A stretch of 64,000 nt of DNA from Moringa oleifera (lineage: Eukaryota; Streptophyta; Magnoliopsida; Brassicales; Moringaceae), in contig JAJFZO010000087.1 in assembly GCA_021397835.1 (NCBI GenBank), positions 1,674,001-1,738,000 of the forward strand, given 5' to 3'. The notes under the pieces were generated by a model. It searched no databases and was not told the origin of the DNA. It saw nothing but the letters and a program-made list of their open reading frames with translations. A program made the position numbers and the translations under genes. The first letter of the stretch is position 1; the number at the start of each line of letters is the position of its first letter. Shown here one piece after another: positions 1 to 13,200 of this stretch.

Positions 1-1
1 C

Positions 2-181
2 TTGTGCTCCCCTTGGCTCAATGACAACCCAAGGTCACGGAAGCATAAAGAAGCAAGGAGGAAGTCCTATGAGGAAGCACAGATCTGGAAGCCCTTCCTT
101 CCATTTGGACCGTCTGTAGGCCCTTGGAATTCGTCATTACTGTTTTCTAAGCACTCAAAAAAACAGGAAACAGTCATTTAA
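2..181 (+). CDS. Possible C-terminal exon of a gene entering from the left
   Basis: The frame starting at base 2 is open from the window edge for 59 codons and ends in TAA at 179-181. The translation is basic, then Pro/Trp-rich ('NDNPRSRKHKEARRKSYEEA', then 'WKPFLPFGPSVGPW'). It reads more like real protein than the spacer beyond it, which turns AT-rich soon after the stop. I do not recognise the family. There is no start codon in view, so it would be the last exon, or part of it, of a gene lying mostly outside the window. It could also be chance; 59 codons is short. Confidence 0.3.
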   Translation: MCSPWLNDNPRSRKHKEARRKSYEEAQIWKPFLPFGPSVGPWNSSLLFSKHSKKQETVI

Positions 182-2789
182 ACGAGAGAAGAAAAATATG
201 GAATAGAAAGCTGAATGCTATTTGGATCCTCACGAAAAAAAAAGAGAGCAAAATAATCAATCACCTGGAAAAATTTGACTCTTAGCTATAATGCTGCCTA
301 CCTGTGGTGGTTCTATCCATTTGGGATAAAAACATATATACAGAGGATGCGATCCCCTCCGGACAGTGTGCATCTGAAGGGAAATAGATCAATGAATTTA
401 TGATCCAGTGCCTACATGTTATAAAAGCACATATAGAAGAAAGAAAAGAAAGGAAAAGAAAAGAGAAGATTTCCAGTGCATCATTGGAGGAAAAATCTAA
501 TTCCATCAACAGTGTCCATTTCGATCTGGTAAGATGTAAATTCCAAAACAGGATTGCCGTTATTCAACTATCTAGGCCAAATAGAATGTACAAGTACAAT
601 CATTTTGTTTACCACCAAGTACAGGCATAAGAACTCCAGGTTGAGGTGCCACTTTCTTTTCTGTGTTACTTAAGAATCCATGAAGAGCATTTTCTCTTCT
701 AAATGGAATGCATCTGCTTAGTTCAACCTAAACTTCACAAACATTTCACAAGATAATTGAATATGCAGAATTCTTTAAAATTTAAGATTGCAGATACTAC
801 ACAGACACAATTTTTTTTAATAATCTAGACTGATAACATCAGCTAAGTAAGCATTTGATAACTGCAAAGCCAACCTTTCAATTTTTGGGAAGCCTTCAAA
901 TTGCTAGAAGGGCCAGTGCTATCTTGCTAGTCTATAGACATTTTTTCCTAGCAGCAACAATTCATAATCATCAAGAAAAATAATTGAATAACTTGACAGA
1001 CCCATCCCCTTCTATTTCCGGCACTTTACAGTTCCCTCCTGACCCTGGCTACAAGCATTAAAGAATTGGCAACATAAGCATCAATTTATAAAATCTCCAT
1101 CCAAATTGCCACTAATTTGGAGATTTGCCTACATGTTCAAAGAATGAGAGTCAAGATTTGCCTAAAACTAGCCAAGCAAGCATCAATAACACAATTTAAT
1201 AAAAAGGGAAGGGGAAGAGACTGCACGTTCTAAAATCACAACCATGCAGAAGAAAGAGTACAATGGAAATAGATCTTCAGTTTGAATCGTCAAGAAAACA
1301 AGAGATAAATATCTAAATAAGCAAACGGCTATAAGAACTGAATTATTTACCCCGTCGGTAGTAAACGATTACCCCTTAGCATAGCCACCCGATCGGGAGG
1401 CTATGCTAAGGGGTAATCTGGAGGCAATTCTTTTCTCCTTTCCTCTTAACTTCTATGAAATAGCAGGACAAAAATTAGAATATCTGACTAAAGCAAAAGT
1501 GTTAAATCTTCTCTGAGGCCTTCAAATCTTCACGACTCACAAAAAATTTAAGAATAATCGACAACAAAAAATATTTCAATGTCGAACAAGAACAAAGAAT
1601 TTGCAACATTAAATCATGAAAACCAACAGTAGGAATTCTATCTGAAAAGAGACAACTCAGATCCTACAAACCCATCCATACAATACATTGAATTTGAATA
1701 AGCTAGTAGAAACAAAATGGATGAAGGGAGAGAGGGTTGGAGAGAGAGACAGAGAGAAAAAAAACTTTACGCGGTTAAAGCAAGGCGAATGCTGATGTTT
1801 ACTGTGTGTAGCAGAGACCATGAAAGTCCTCTTTAGTCTTTTCAATTTTTGGCGGTTTTTTTGAATTCCTTTTTGTCCTGGGAAATTGATTTTTCATTAT
1901 GAATAAATTTCTTCTACTGGTTTTAGTTTTTGTTGATTTTTTTTAAATGAATTACTGATAAATAATCATTAAATAAAATATATAAATAATTTTTATTTTA
2001 TTTTACACTTTCAAAAAAACTTTAAAAAATAATTAAAATTCAGATTAATGGCCATGATTAAACATGTGATAGGCACGCATTAGTTTGCTCCTAGTAAATA
2101 AATTCTTGTTTGTTTTTACTTTTTTACCCAAATGAATTTGTGTACTTAATTCATTTAATTAATAATTTATATTACTTTATTTCAATAATATTATATATAA
2201 AATATTTCATGTTTCAAAATTATATTTACACATTATACCTACAAATCTCATTTATTTCTTATATTTTCTTTTAAAACTCGGCACGCTATGCAATGATTTT
2301 TTTTTCACATTAATATTTTCCCACAACTGATTAAAGGGAAAATATATTTTCATTAATTAAATGAGGGGTAAATTCGTCAATGTGGCAATTCTTATCCAGC
2401 TTGTCAATTCACACAGTCATTGATTTTATTGTAATTCTTTTAGATATTAATCCAAAAAGTAAACTTCTTGTGGATCACTTTAGATAATTTGATGTCTTTT
2501 TTAAAGACAGAATATATTAAAAGAAAAACAGAAAAAGATTAAAAAAAAGTTAAAGGGGAATGCTTACACTTTCTGAATGAAAATTGGTTAGGAAATAATT
2601 CTACGTAGGCAAAGTGAAATCCCCAAACAACCCTTATTACAAGTGGTGAAAAATAAAAAGAAAATGACAATTACAAAATTCCAATTCCAATTTATCTTCC
2701 AGATTCAGAGAAAAACTTCTCGGGTCAAAAGAATTGAGACCGCAAAGCCCACGGAAGGTCAGAGGAGGAGAAGAAGATCGCAAAGATCC
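182..2789. other. Spacer, increasingly AT-rich, with one strong hairpin
   Basis: No convincing gene was found. The first 1.6 kb is moderately AT-rich and could include a 3' UTR of the partial exon at the left edge. A near-perfect hairpin lies at 1367-1418 (listed separately). From about 1850 to 2560 the sequence is dominated by A/T runs. The stretch 2560-2789 is the 3' flank of the GLOX-like gene, which ends at 2790. Confidence 0.6.
1367..1418. repeat. 52-nt near-perfect inverted repeat (hairpin)
   Basis: The arm at 1367-1386 is the exact reverse complement of 1399-1418, a 20-bp perfect stem. The 12-nt centre (1387-1398) is an A/A mismatch around cccgatcggg, itself palindromic, so the whole forms one almost continuous hairpin. 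It stands out by its GC content in an AT-rich spacer. It could be a tiny foldback element, the core of a MITE, or a structured RNA; nothing in the sequence decides. Confidence 0.9.
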
Positions 2790-4430
2790 TCAGATGTTTA
2801 CCCAAATGCCTTCGCTGGGTACGGACCGATGAACCACAAACAGAAGATAATATCCAGACGGTGCAAGATTACCCGAGCCAGGCGTTGTTACCTCCACTTG
2901 GTAAGTATAGTTGTCGGGGCGGGTCACCTTGTGGTTGTCCAGCACCACCAACCTCTGGTTCATGGAGAAGGAATGCGTTGTAAACGACGGCGATACCATT
3001 GTTACATTCACTGTGCTTGGATCTACTGTCCCCTGGACAGTGAATCGGACCCACAGAGTTTGGTTATATTGAAGCTTAGATTGAGACTGCGGATTCACGA
3101 TTGTCGGGCGCAAATATGAGACTTCTGGGTCCAAATATGATGGGCTGAATGCCTCTAATCTTAACTCAGTAGGGTAAAGGACTCCTGTGAATTTATAAGT
3201 AGAATGACTGTTGCTGCCGCCGACGAGGACCCTCCCGTCACGAAGAAGAACAGCGGTGGAGTGGTACACTCGAGGTATGGTGGTCGGGTTTTGCATCTCG
3301 AACCGTGACCCCATTGGTTGGTCCGGGTTGTAAACAACCGGGCTGAGACTGGCGTTCCGGCCGAGTTCCCACTCGGCCGTTCCTGCCTGGCAACCGTTGA
3401 TGAGCAAAACGTTGCCGTCGGGAAGGATTATCATGTCTCCCATGACTCTAGGTACAGGCATTGTCTCCATTACCCACTGTGGATTTGGGTCGGTTATTTT
3501 GATCCGCCCGCATGTCTTCAAGGCTTCTATGAAGTTGCCTTTTCTCTTGGCTTCAAAGTGAGACCCTCTGGGTGCACCTCCACAGACCAGAACTTCAGCT
3601 TCAACGGCAGGAGCTGTTAGGTTCTTTAGTGGAAGCAACACGGAGGAGCCCGTGCTCGGGTAGCACCGTGGGTCGCCGCCCGGCATAGTCGGGTACGTCT
3701 TCACTACATTATAATGCACGTAATCGAACAATATGGCTCGATTGTTAGCAAAGATAAACAGATTCCCATCCACGTTAAGATGAACAAAAGGGTACAAATT
3801 GTTCTCTTCTTTTGGATCATTTGTTTCTGCAAGAAACCGCAAAATATACGTTTTAGGGGCAAGGTCCTTGGGATAAAACTCGTAGTTGAATTGCTTTCGA
3901 CCGCCGATGATAATCTGCCTGCCATCAGGCAGAATATGATTGGTGGAGTACCATCGAGGGGATGCCAATCCGTTGTCAACTTCCTCCCAGTCACTACCAT
4001 CATATGCCCTGAAAATCCTCACTCTACGAACACCGTCATAGAACCCGCCAGTCTGGACCAGACGGCCGTCGGGCGTGACCGCACCGGAGGAGCACCACAC
4101 GTCGGTTTGCAAGAAGAGAGGCCGAATCGTGTTCGCCAGAGCATCGTACTCGACTGAATGCGCACTGCAGTCTGGTTTCATGATGCCACGTGGATCCTCC
4201 CTGCATTTTCCCTCGGGCAAAGACAGGTTCGACTGACCAAAATCGGTCCGGTCGAACATCACGACACGGTCGTTATTGAGGAGCTGCATGTGCATGGGGG
4301 ATATGCCTACGTTATTTAGCAGCACCTCCCAACTGCCGCCATTTGCCTGAACAAGGAGCCGGTGGGATGGCTGAGTTACGTGTAGGAGCTGAAGAAAGAA
4401 GATGAAGGCGATGACACAAGTCATCCTCAT
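2790..4430 (-). CDS. GLOX: Galactose oxidase-like / aldehyde (glyoxal) oxidase, secreted
   Basis: Single-exon gene of 546 aa encoding a copper radical oxidase of the plant glyoxal-oxidase-like family. These enzymes oxidise small aldehydes or primary alcohols in the wall, releasing H2O2. A hydrophobic N-terminus (residues 4-20) looks like a signal peptide. The predicted radical-copper residues are present: Cys113 (DVWCSSG) and Tyr161 (SPRWYST), which would form the Cys-Tyr crosslink; a Tyr-His pair in RVYHSTAVLL (about residue 390); and a late His in TTHSFSMNQR near residue 495. Kelch-type motifs (GGFYDG, IIIGGRKQ, VLVGGSNS) fit the seven-bladed propeller, and the C-terminal domain is complete. 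Length is normal for the family. An in-frame Met at residue 3 is an alternative start. Several genes of this family act in anthers or pathogen defence; the role here is not visible from sequence. Confidence 0.92.
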   Translation of the reverse strand: MRMTCVIAFIFFLQLLHVTQPSHRLLVQANGGSWEVLLNNVGISPMHMQLLNNDRVVMFDRTDFGQSNLSLPEGKCREDPRGIMKPDCSAHSVEYDALANTIRPLFLQTDVWCSSGAVTPDGRLVQTGGFYDGVRRVRIFRAYDGSDWEEVDNGLASPRWYSTNHILPDGRQIIIGGRKQFNYEFYPKDLAPKTYILRFLAETNDPKEENNLYPFVHLNVDGNLFIFANNRAILFDYVHYNVVKTYPTMPGGDPRCYPSTGSSVLLPLKNLTAPAVEAEVLVCGGAPRGSHFEAKRKGNFIEALKTCGRIKITDPNPQWVMETMPVPRVMGDMIILPDGNVLLINGCQAGTAEWELGRNASLSPVVYNPDQPMGSRFEMQNPTTIPRVYHSTAVLLRDGRVLVGGSNSHSTYKFTGVLYPTELRLEAFSPSYLDPEVSYLRPTIVNPQSQSKLQYNQTLWVRFTVQGTVDPSTVNVTMVSPSFTTHSFSMNQRLVVLDNHKVTRPDNYTYQVEVTTPGSGNLAPSGYYLLFVVHRSVPSEGIWVNI

Positions 4431-7212
4431 GATCGTCTTCTTTTTCGCTGTCTTCCTTGTTCTGGCTTCTGGTCTGAATCCGACCAGTTGATGTTGCAGT
4501 GGGTGTAATGGGTGACTTCCAGAGGTTGTCCTCAGCTTCTATAGATACTCCGAGGGAAGAAGAAGAGACTGATGAGTTGGATCCCACGCACTGTGTCACA
4601 CATGGAGATAATTACTGTTTACTGGTGTGTAAAAAATGATTTAATTTAATTTTATTTAGTTTCTAATTATATTAACCTACACGAGATCTTTCCAAAGCGG
4701 GGCGTGGAGATTTATTTACCGGCGGGGTTAAAGTTGGTAGAAACAGCTGCTGCCTTGACTGACCTTTTTAACCTTTTATATAATCCAATATAGCCACATA
4801 TTACACGTCGGGAAACATGGAGACTTATTGACTGCTGGTACTTAACTTGGTAGGAAAAGCTGCCATATTGACTGTTTTTTCTTTATGACCTTTTATAAAT
4901 AAATCTTTAATTAATCCTCTACATATATAATTGAATATATTTATTTTTTTGGTTTTTTAAAAAATAAATAACACGGAATGACACAAAAATTTATTTTTGG
5001 TGATCACAGCGAAAATCATTAGCTTGTATATTTTTGTTTGATAAAAGAAAATTAGAAAAAAATTATATTGTTGGTTTTTTCCTTAAAAAAATTAAAAACT
5101 AAATTTGTTTGTTCTTTCTTTCTTCTTTTTTTTTATAAAATGTTTTTTATTCAAAAGCTTTAAGATAAGTGTATATTGGAGCGTTGTCCTTTATTATAAA
5201 TTTGAAATTTTGTATTTTTTAATTAAATTCAGTTTAAAATTGATTTTAGTTTAGACAGTCATCAAAATCTTTTTTAGAAAATTTGAAGTTTAATTGTGAG
5301 TTTTTAGTAATATTCTCAACAAATTATTTTTAAAAATTAACGATATTATAGAAAAGCTTTGGAAAGCCAAATTTCTTGCAATAATGGCTCTTTTTTGTCC
5401 AGAAGGAATTCATTGATGCTTAAATTAGGCTTTTGAGTGAGATTTTTTTCTCTTAATAAAAGAATCGAATAGAATGATATATTACATCATGGATAAACTC
5501 ATGTTCTTTTAGTGTGTTTCTATCATTTTGCACTGACTGTTGTGCTATTTTGTCTCTTAATGATTATTTGAACCACAGGCACAGTGTCTTACAAAACTAT
5601 ATATATATATATATATATATATATTACTTGTATTAATTTTCTCTCTTTTTTTAAAAAACTCCGCTTATCTTTCCTTTTTCTCTCTCTCTTTTTTGTTTTT
5701 ATTTTAATGAAGTCTTTTGAGATTTATATGTTTGGGTTTGGTTGGATTTTGGAGTACCATTGTTCTTGATTTATTCTAAAATTGAAAAATTTGTAAAAAT
5801 TTTAGTTATATTAACTTAAACTCGAATCTGGGCTTAGATTATTGTCAATTTCTTTTTCGAAAACTTAAATTTTAGTTATGACATTTTAGTAAAGTTTTCA
5901 ATGATCAGTGGTGAAAGTTTTTAGTGATATTTTGGGAAAATCTTTCAAGAGCTATCGTTTTATATTAAATAATGGATTCTCTTGATTGCACTATATTAAT
6001 TATCAACAAATCATAGAATAGTTATAAATACTAATATTAATAAAATAGAATTTTTGAATTATTTTATTTTTATTTTGCAGTTCGAAGTCTCAATTAATTG
6101 ATTATATATATAATTTATTTTAATTTAAAATTTGTCTAAAAATTTGAACATATATTATGTAATAATTTTGACCTAAAATCTTATATAAAGATAAAAAATA
6201 CCGACCATCATTATAAAAAATTTTAATTTTTTTAAAATTTAAGTTATTTTAAAAAATATTATTTAATTAAAAATTTTTAAAAATTATAAAATAATTTATA
6301 AATAAAAAATTATTTAAATTTACAAGTTAAACTCAAAATATTGTGTAAAACTCATTTGAGTAATTTTTAAGATATTTTAATAAGGATAAATATTTTTAAT
6401 TTTTATATTTTTGAGTTAAAAATTAATTTAGATTAAATTAAAATTAAAAATTAAAAAAAATTAATTTATATATTAAAATTTAAATTAAAAACGGGTTTAA
6501 TTGATCTTTTAATATTTATTTTTTATAAAAAAATTCATTACCCCTGAATTTTATCCAAACACGGGAGCTGGTTGATTCCAAAGGAAGCCTCCGTGAGGAC
6601 CGTGACCCGTATTCTTACGACACAATCGGGCAAGTCGTGTCGGGCGAAACATGCCCTTCGCTCACATTACATGGGTACGTTCCTTATTTATTTTATTTCT
6701 TATTTATTTGTTAGAAATAATCTAATTCTTTTTTGCTTCCCCTCGGCCAGTATACAGTGCGAAGCTGGCTAATTCCAGGAACAAGGAGCTAGCGTGCGCC
6801 CGCTTCTCATACTCCTTCATCGGCAATTTTATTAACGTCGCCGTTTTGCAGATTCTAATGCGCAGGTCTGGTGTCCCTGATCTTTCTGTTTGCCTCCTTT
6901 TCTAGGTTTAGTTACTCCCCAGGAAGAAACCCTAGATACTTTTTCTTGAAAAATTTGATTTTTTTTTGGCCCGGTAAATTTCTTAGGTGATGCTGTGGTA
7001 CGCCACTGGAAGTATTTTAGAGAGATTAACTGGTTGTGAGGAACTGTATTGATATTTGGCTGTGTTTTTTCCCTGTTGTATTTGTGAAATTTTAGGCATT
7101 CATTGACATTGTGATCTTAGGGTTAGCTTCGGATTTTCTGGTTTATGGTTTCAGTCGGTTGAAGAAGGGATTGTACACGAAATATGAGCTTTAACTATTC
7201 CATGATAGAGAT
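4431..7212. other. Spacer: promoter of GLOX (leftward) and upstream region/5' leader of LDL3 (rightward)
   Basis: This is a divergent intergenic region. About 4880-6550 is extremely AT-rich with no gene, including an (AT)n microsatellite near 5598-5624. From about 6560 to 7212 base composition rises and the sequence looks like promoter and leader of LDL3: 'gaaaccctaga' near 6926, then a T-rich stretch. A short open frame at 6572-6772 contains possible splice signals (gggtacgt; ccag), so the leader may be spliced, but no protein family is recognisable there. Confidence 0.5.
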
Positions 7213-10200
7213 ATGGAAGTTGATGACTGTTCTAATTCGACATCGGTTCAAGAGCTTCAGTTTGATTCTGGCACTAGTTCTAAGCTAGGGTTACAAGAAG
7301 GTTTACCACCGTTGAATCAGAGGCACAAAATAATGGATGTGGAAGGGAAGAAAGCTGGGTCCAAGAAAAGATGGAAGTCGATTAAGCTTCGTATCGATTC
7401 AGATGACGATGAACCAATTGGGTCTCTGTTCAAGTTGAAGAGACATAGAAACCCGAAAAAGGTTAAGGTGGGATTGGAGAACGGTTGCAATGAGAGCCAG
7501 AAGGTAGAAGTTAGGGAATCCAAGTTGGAGGTTGTAGATGATGATTGGGGGGGTATGGATGATACATTGGCGAGTTTTAGGAGAAAACTGAAGGGTCCTA
7601 AGAAAGATGTTGGATCTGGAAACTCGAGGGGAAGGAGTTGTGCCTCGACTGGACCTGCAGAGGTTGATGAGGCTCTGGATGTGAAATCTTCGTCAAATGC
7701 TGGGGAGAGATGTCGGGATATGGCTGACAGTGGCTCCGATGTCACAATGGATAAAGGGGCAGAAGACAACTGTGAAGGAAAAGTGAACAGACCGAAGATT
7801 TGTTTGAAAACAAATTCAATCATGGATCACACTGGGTTTGACGACGAGACATACTGTTTGAGATCCCAGGCTGCTTCACTAGAAGGTCAGAAAGAGGGAG
7901 GCCCATCACCTAGGGAGGGCTCAAATCACTTGTTCGATGAGAAATTGGAAGATTCATTATCAGCCTTCTTTCAGAAGGCACAATCTGGTTTAATAAGGAA
8001 ATCTCGTACAAATTCAAGTTTCAAACAGAGCAGCAGGGCTCAGACATTGGAGGATGGGTTTATCCCTAGCTCTGAAGATGTTCCTAGACCTCAATATGCC
8101 TCTGTCTCAGGACTGCCAAGCAGCACTCCCAAGTCTGATGATAGTTCGTGTCCAGTTTATGGTTCAAGGTCAGCTTCTGATAGATGTAAGACAATGGAAA
8201 ATCTCAGCTTTCACGATGACCTGTGTCAATTATCTAAATACATGAAAGAAAATTATGATAATATTCAAAATATTTGTTCAGTTCCACCAATTACTACTGA
8301 GGGTGGAGAACCTATCGATAACAGATGTGTTAGATCTTCTGATGTTAAAGAGGAGCTTGTGGTTGATGCTCACTGCACGGACTCGGAGGTCAGAACTATA
8401 ACAGATCCTTGTACTTTGAAAGATGTTTGCCATGGAGCTAGCAAGCTTGACAATTGTGTTCGACTGAAATTTGATCCTTCACCTGCCAGTAAAATGGATA
8501 GATCAGAAACAAAAGCTTTTGAAGATGAGGTTAGGCTTTCTTCTGTGGATAAGGTAACCACTTCTCTCCATGGTGCCCTGAAAAAGCCACATTCTGTTTC
8601 TGCCCCGAAGCTTATGGAAGAGGTCCATCGGTTTCAATATAGTGAGTCTGAGGAAGGTTTTGGTGATGCATTAAACCAACAATCTAAGGGTGTTTCAACT
8701 ATGTTAATATCACGCACAGATCCTGAAATTCGTTCTTCTTCAATTGAAGAAAAAATTGCAGTTCAATGTTCTAATGATGGATTGTCGAACAGATCTGGTA
8801 GAGGTGCTTCTGAAGAGACTCATAAATTGGGTTCTGAAAATATTTTTGATGTAACCTCCAATTCTTTATCTGAGAAGGCCTTCCTCATCGTAGAAGAAGC
8901 TGTGAAACCAGAATGCAGGTTTCTTCTTGATCATTCTCTGAAAGTTTCTCACCAGACCCAACCTCATGTGTCTTACTCTGCTTCTGATTCACTAAAAATG
9001 GGAGAAACGGGCAGTGATTCGGATTATCCAAAAACTTCCCCGGAAGATCCGGGTGTGGCTCCAGTTTCTTCTAAAAAGAAAAATGCTTTAATAAGTGGCT
9101 GTGCGTTTTCTCCAACTAGAAAAAATTCTTATGGACATCACCAAGAGAAATCCATAGAACCCAAGGATCTTGTTGCCTCCTTTCAAAAATGTGGCTCCAC
9201 TTCACATCAGAGTCAACTTTTTGAAGATGCACCTAAAGAGTCTTGTGTTCCAAGTCAAGATTTTCCCTTCAATGATGAGGTTAATGGAGCTTCTTCAACG
9301 TCTATAATTCCTGACGAAAATGAAAGTTGCCCAGATGATGTGGTATCTCTGCCTGATTCTGGAAAAAAAGATTGTAAGCTACCAGCTGTTCGACGGGTTG
9401 TGCGCAATGCTAGAAAGCGTAGGCATGGAGACATGGCTTATGAGGGTGATGCTGATTGGGAGACTTTGATAAGCGAGCAAGGTTTTCTGGAAAGTCAAAG
9501 TGACCATTCCTTTAAAATAACAGAGAAGTTAGATTCTTCTTCATACAATTTAAAGGAGGCTGAAATTGGTGGAGCAGCTGCAGTATCAGCTGGACTTAAA
9601 GCTCGATCTGCAAGTCCAATTGAGAAGATTAAGTTTAAGGAGGTCTTGAAGCGCAAAGGTGGGCTGCAGGAATATTTGGAGTGCAGGTTAACATTCTGAA
9701 TCCTGGCTGGGCTTTTCCTGTATATTGTTGTGTTTGCAGACATCTATATTGAGGCAGTTCTCTACTTTCTTTTTTGTTCGTTATGCTTCGCTATTTGACA
9801 AGTCTTCACTTGTATTTTCCTGTTTTTTGTGCATAGTGCAGTTATTCCTTGGTGTTCAGTTGACTTGGTATAGTACATGTTGCCTACTGAAGTCTACATT
9901 ATCATTCTATTAAGTTGAAAGTATTTTTGAATCACCAATAACTGATGTTTATTGTTCTGGTGCCAATATCCGAGTGACGGAATATCCTTCCCTGTTTAGT
10001 AAAAGATTTCATTGCCTACTCATTAACTTGTATAGACACAAATTTTTTATGTCATGCTAGTGTCTAGACTGGGGTTTCATTATTTCACTGGCTCTGCTCG
10101 TCAAAGATAGTCCATAGTCTATTGTGTCAGGATGCTGATAGGCAGCAGTTTTTTCGAAATTTTGATCCTAAGGAATAATGATTGGCCCTGGAAAATCTCT

Positions 10201-13200
10201 TATGTGCTTCAGTTATCATTCTAGATATACAGTGAACGTCTAATGGGAACTTTAGAAATTCTACCTTGTTCAGAGGAATTTAATCATTTGGTCTGATGCA
10301 GGAATTATATCTTGGGTCTTTGGAGTAAAGATGTTAGCCGAATTTTACCTATCACTGACTGTGGGGTCCTTGATATTCCTTCTGAGGATGAACCACCTCG
10401 TACTTCCCTAATTAGGGAGGTCTACACGTTTCTAGATCAGAGAGTAAGTCTGCAATGTTGTTTGTTTTCTTTTTATTATGTTTTCTTATTATGCAATGTG
10501 CCAACTTGTTTCTTTCTTAAGCTGATTTGTTTTAGTTTGCAATATACTATCACTTAAAGAAAATTGGTAAACATCTTATTAATTGGTTTGCATGGTGATG
10601 AACAAAACGTTGATAGGGTTATATAAATGTTGGAATTGCTTCCAAGAAGGAGAAAGAGGAACATGATGCTAAGCATGACTATGAACTTTCCAAAGAGAAG
10701 AAATTTGAGGAAAGTTCTGTGGCTTCGGTTGCTGATTCGGAGGATGGAGTGGCTTTTATTTTTGGTCAGGTTAAGAGTTCTGGAACTTTAGAGGAGGGGA
10801 AGAATGGTTTTATATATGATGGCGGGAACCAGACATCGGAAGCCACGAAAGGCAGGGGTCTGTATCCTTCAGTGACAGTCGAACCTAATATAAGTGAATA
10901 TGAAGTATACCCAACTGATAGTTGTAAGCAGAGTGGGAGCATCAATGTGAAACTACCTAATATTTACAATTTGGATTCTTCAAGTGTTGATCAATCTGGT
11001 GAGATACTTGATGGTGGAACAGTTTCTGTAATAACTCCAGAGGCAAAGAACGACTTGCTAAGTGTCCAATCTGCCTCAGATGATAATGTGAGTGGGAATG
11101 ATTGTTTGCAGTGTGATTCTGAAGTTGGAAGGAGAATCATCATTATTGGAGCTGGCCCTGCTGGATTAACCGCTGCTCGCCACTTGCAACGTCAGGGTTT
11201 TTCTGTCACTGTTCTTGAGGCTAGGAATAGGATTGGTGGTCGGGTGTATACAGATCACTCATCTCTTTCAGTGCCTGTGGATCTTGGGGCTAGCATTATC
11301 ACAGGCATTGAGGCTGATGTGGCCTCCGAAAGGAGGCCAGATCCTTCTGCATTGGTTTGTAGTCAGTTGGGCCTAGAGTTGACCGTGTTGCATGGTTTCT
11401 GTCCTCTCTATGATACTGTAACTGGTGAAAAGGTTCCTCCAGATCTGGATGATGCTCTGCAAGCAGAGTTCAACAGCCTTGTTGATGATATTGATTTGCT
11501 TGTTGATCAAATTGGGAAGGAACATGCGAATAGAATGTCTCTTGAGGATGGTTTAGAATATGGCCTTAGGAGGCATCGCATGCCACAAATCAGAACAGAT
11601 ATTGAAAAATTTGAACTGGATGACTCAGTGTCTGGAGCAGACAGTATCGATGGCAAGCTTATTCAGAAAGAAAATCCAGAAGAGGAGTTTTTGAGTCCTC
11701 TTGAAAGAAGGGTCATGAATTGGCATTTTGCCCACACAGAGTATGGTTGTGCTGCTTTCCTCAAGGAAGTATCTCTTCCCAACTGGAATCAAGATGAGTA
11801 TTATGGTGGATTTGGAGGGGCTCATGCTATGATTAAAGGGGGTTACAGCACTGTTGTTGAGTCTCTTGGTGAGGGACTAAACATTCACTTGGACCATGTA
11901 GTCACAGAAGTTTCATATAGATCCAAGGATTCTATAATAGATGGTAGTCAGCATAAAGTCAAAGTTTGCACATCAAATAGCAGTGAGTTCCTTGGAGATG
12001 CTGTTCTTATTACTGTACCTCTTGGCTGCTTGAAAGCAGAAACCATAAAGTTTTCTCCACCTTTGCCTGATTGGAAGAGTTCTTCCATCCAGAGGCTTGG
12101 ATTTGGAGTTCTTAATAAAGTAATTTTGGAATTTCCAGAAGTCTTTTGGGATGACAGTGTGGATTACTTTGGAGCAACTGCTGAGGAAACGGACCAAAGG
12201 GGCCGGTGCTTTATGTTTTGGAATGTCAAGAAAACAGTTGGGGCTCCTGTTCTTATAGCCTTAATTGTCGGTAAGGCAGCTATCGATTCTCAAAAAATCT
12301 TGTCTGATCATGTAAACCATGCAGTCATGGTTCTTCGTAAACTTTTTGGGGAGGCTTCAGTGCCTGATCCAGTTGCGTCTGTAGTGACTGATTGGGGTAG
12401 TGATCCTTACAGCTTTGGTGCTTACTCCTACGTTGCTATTGGTGCATCAGGGGAAGATTATGATATACTGGGCAGGCCTGTTGAAAACTGTTTATTTTTT
12501 GCGGGTGAAGCCACTTGCAAGGAGCACCCTGACACAGTTGGTGGTGCAATGATGAGTGGGCTACGTGAAGCAGTGCGTATAATTGACATATTCAGAACTG
12601 GAAATGATTATACTGCTGAAGTGGAGACAATGGAGGCTGCACAGAGGAAGTGTGTTCCCGAAAGGGATGAAGTCAGGGACATAATAAAGAGACTTGAAGC
12701 AGTTGAGCTTTCGAGTATCTTGACCAGGCAAACATTACTACGGAACATGTTCTTTACTGCAAAAACTACTGTAGGACGATTGCATCTGGCGAAGGAGTTG
12801 CTGAATCTCCCAGTTGATGCCTTGAAGTCCTTTGCTGGGTCAAAAGAGGGGCTTACCACACTCAACTCTTGGATACTGGTATGATTGCTTTTCGTACTCT
12901 AGTATCTGCTATTTGGTTGTACTTTGTATAACTACTTGAGTGATGTGTTTATAATGGCTGTTGGTGGATTTTCCTTTTAATGAACTCTTTCTTCTTCAAA
13001 TGTATCAGGACTCAATGGGGAAGAATGGAACTCAACTCTTGCGTCAATGTGTTCACATTCTCGTTCGTGTTTCAACTGATCTACTTGCAGTGCGTTTGTC
13101 AGGTATTAACTTCTTTCCTGCATAATTGAATGCTTGTATATACATGCTTACATATGAAAGTATATTGCGCAGTGAGTACACATTTGTTTTCTCTTTCTTT

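Noticed and set aside
2643..3119. 158-aa plus-strand ORF
   Set aside because: It lies over the 3' end of the GLOX-like gene and its downstream flank, mostly antisense to it; the minus-strand frame carries the family motifs and this one has none.
6572..6772. 66-aa ORF upstream of LDL3
   Set aside because: Internal splice-like signals suggest leader sequence; no family resemblance and no stop/start arrangement of a real small gene.
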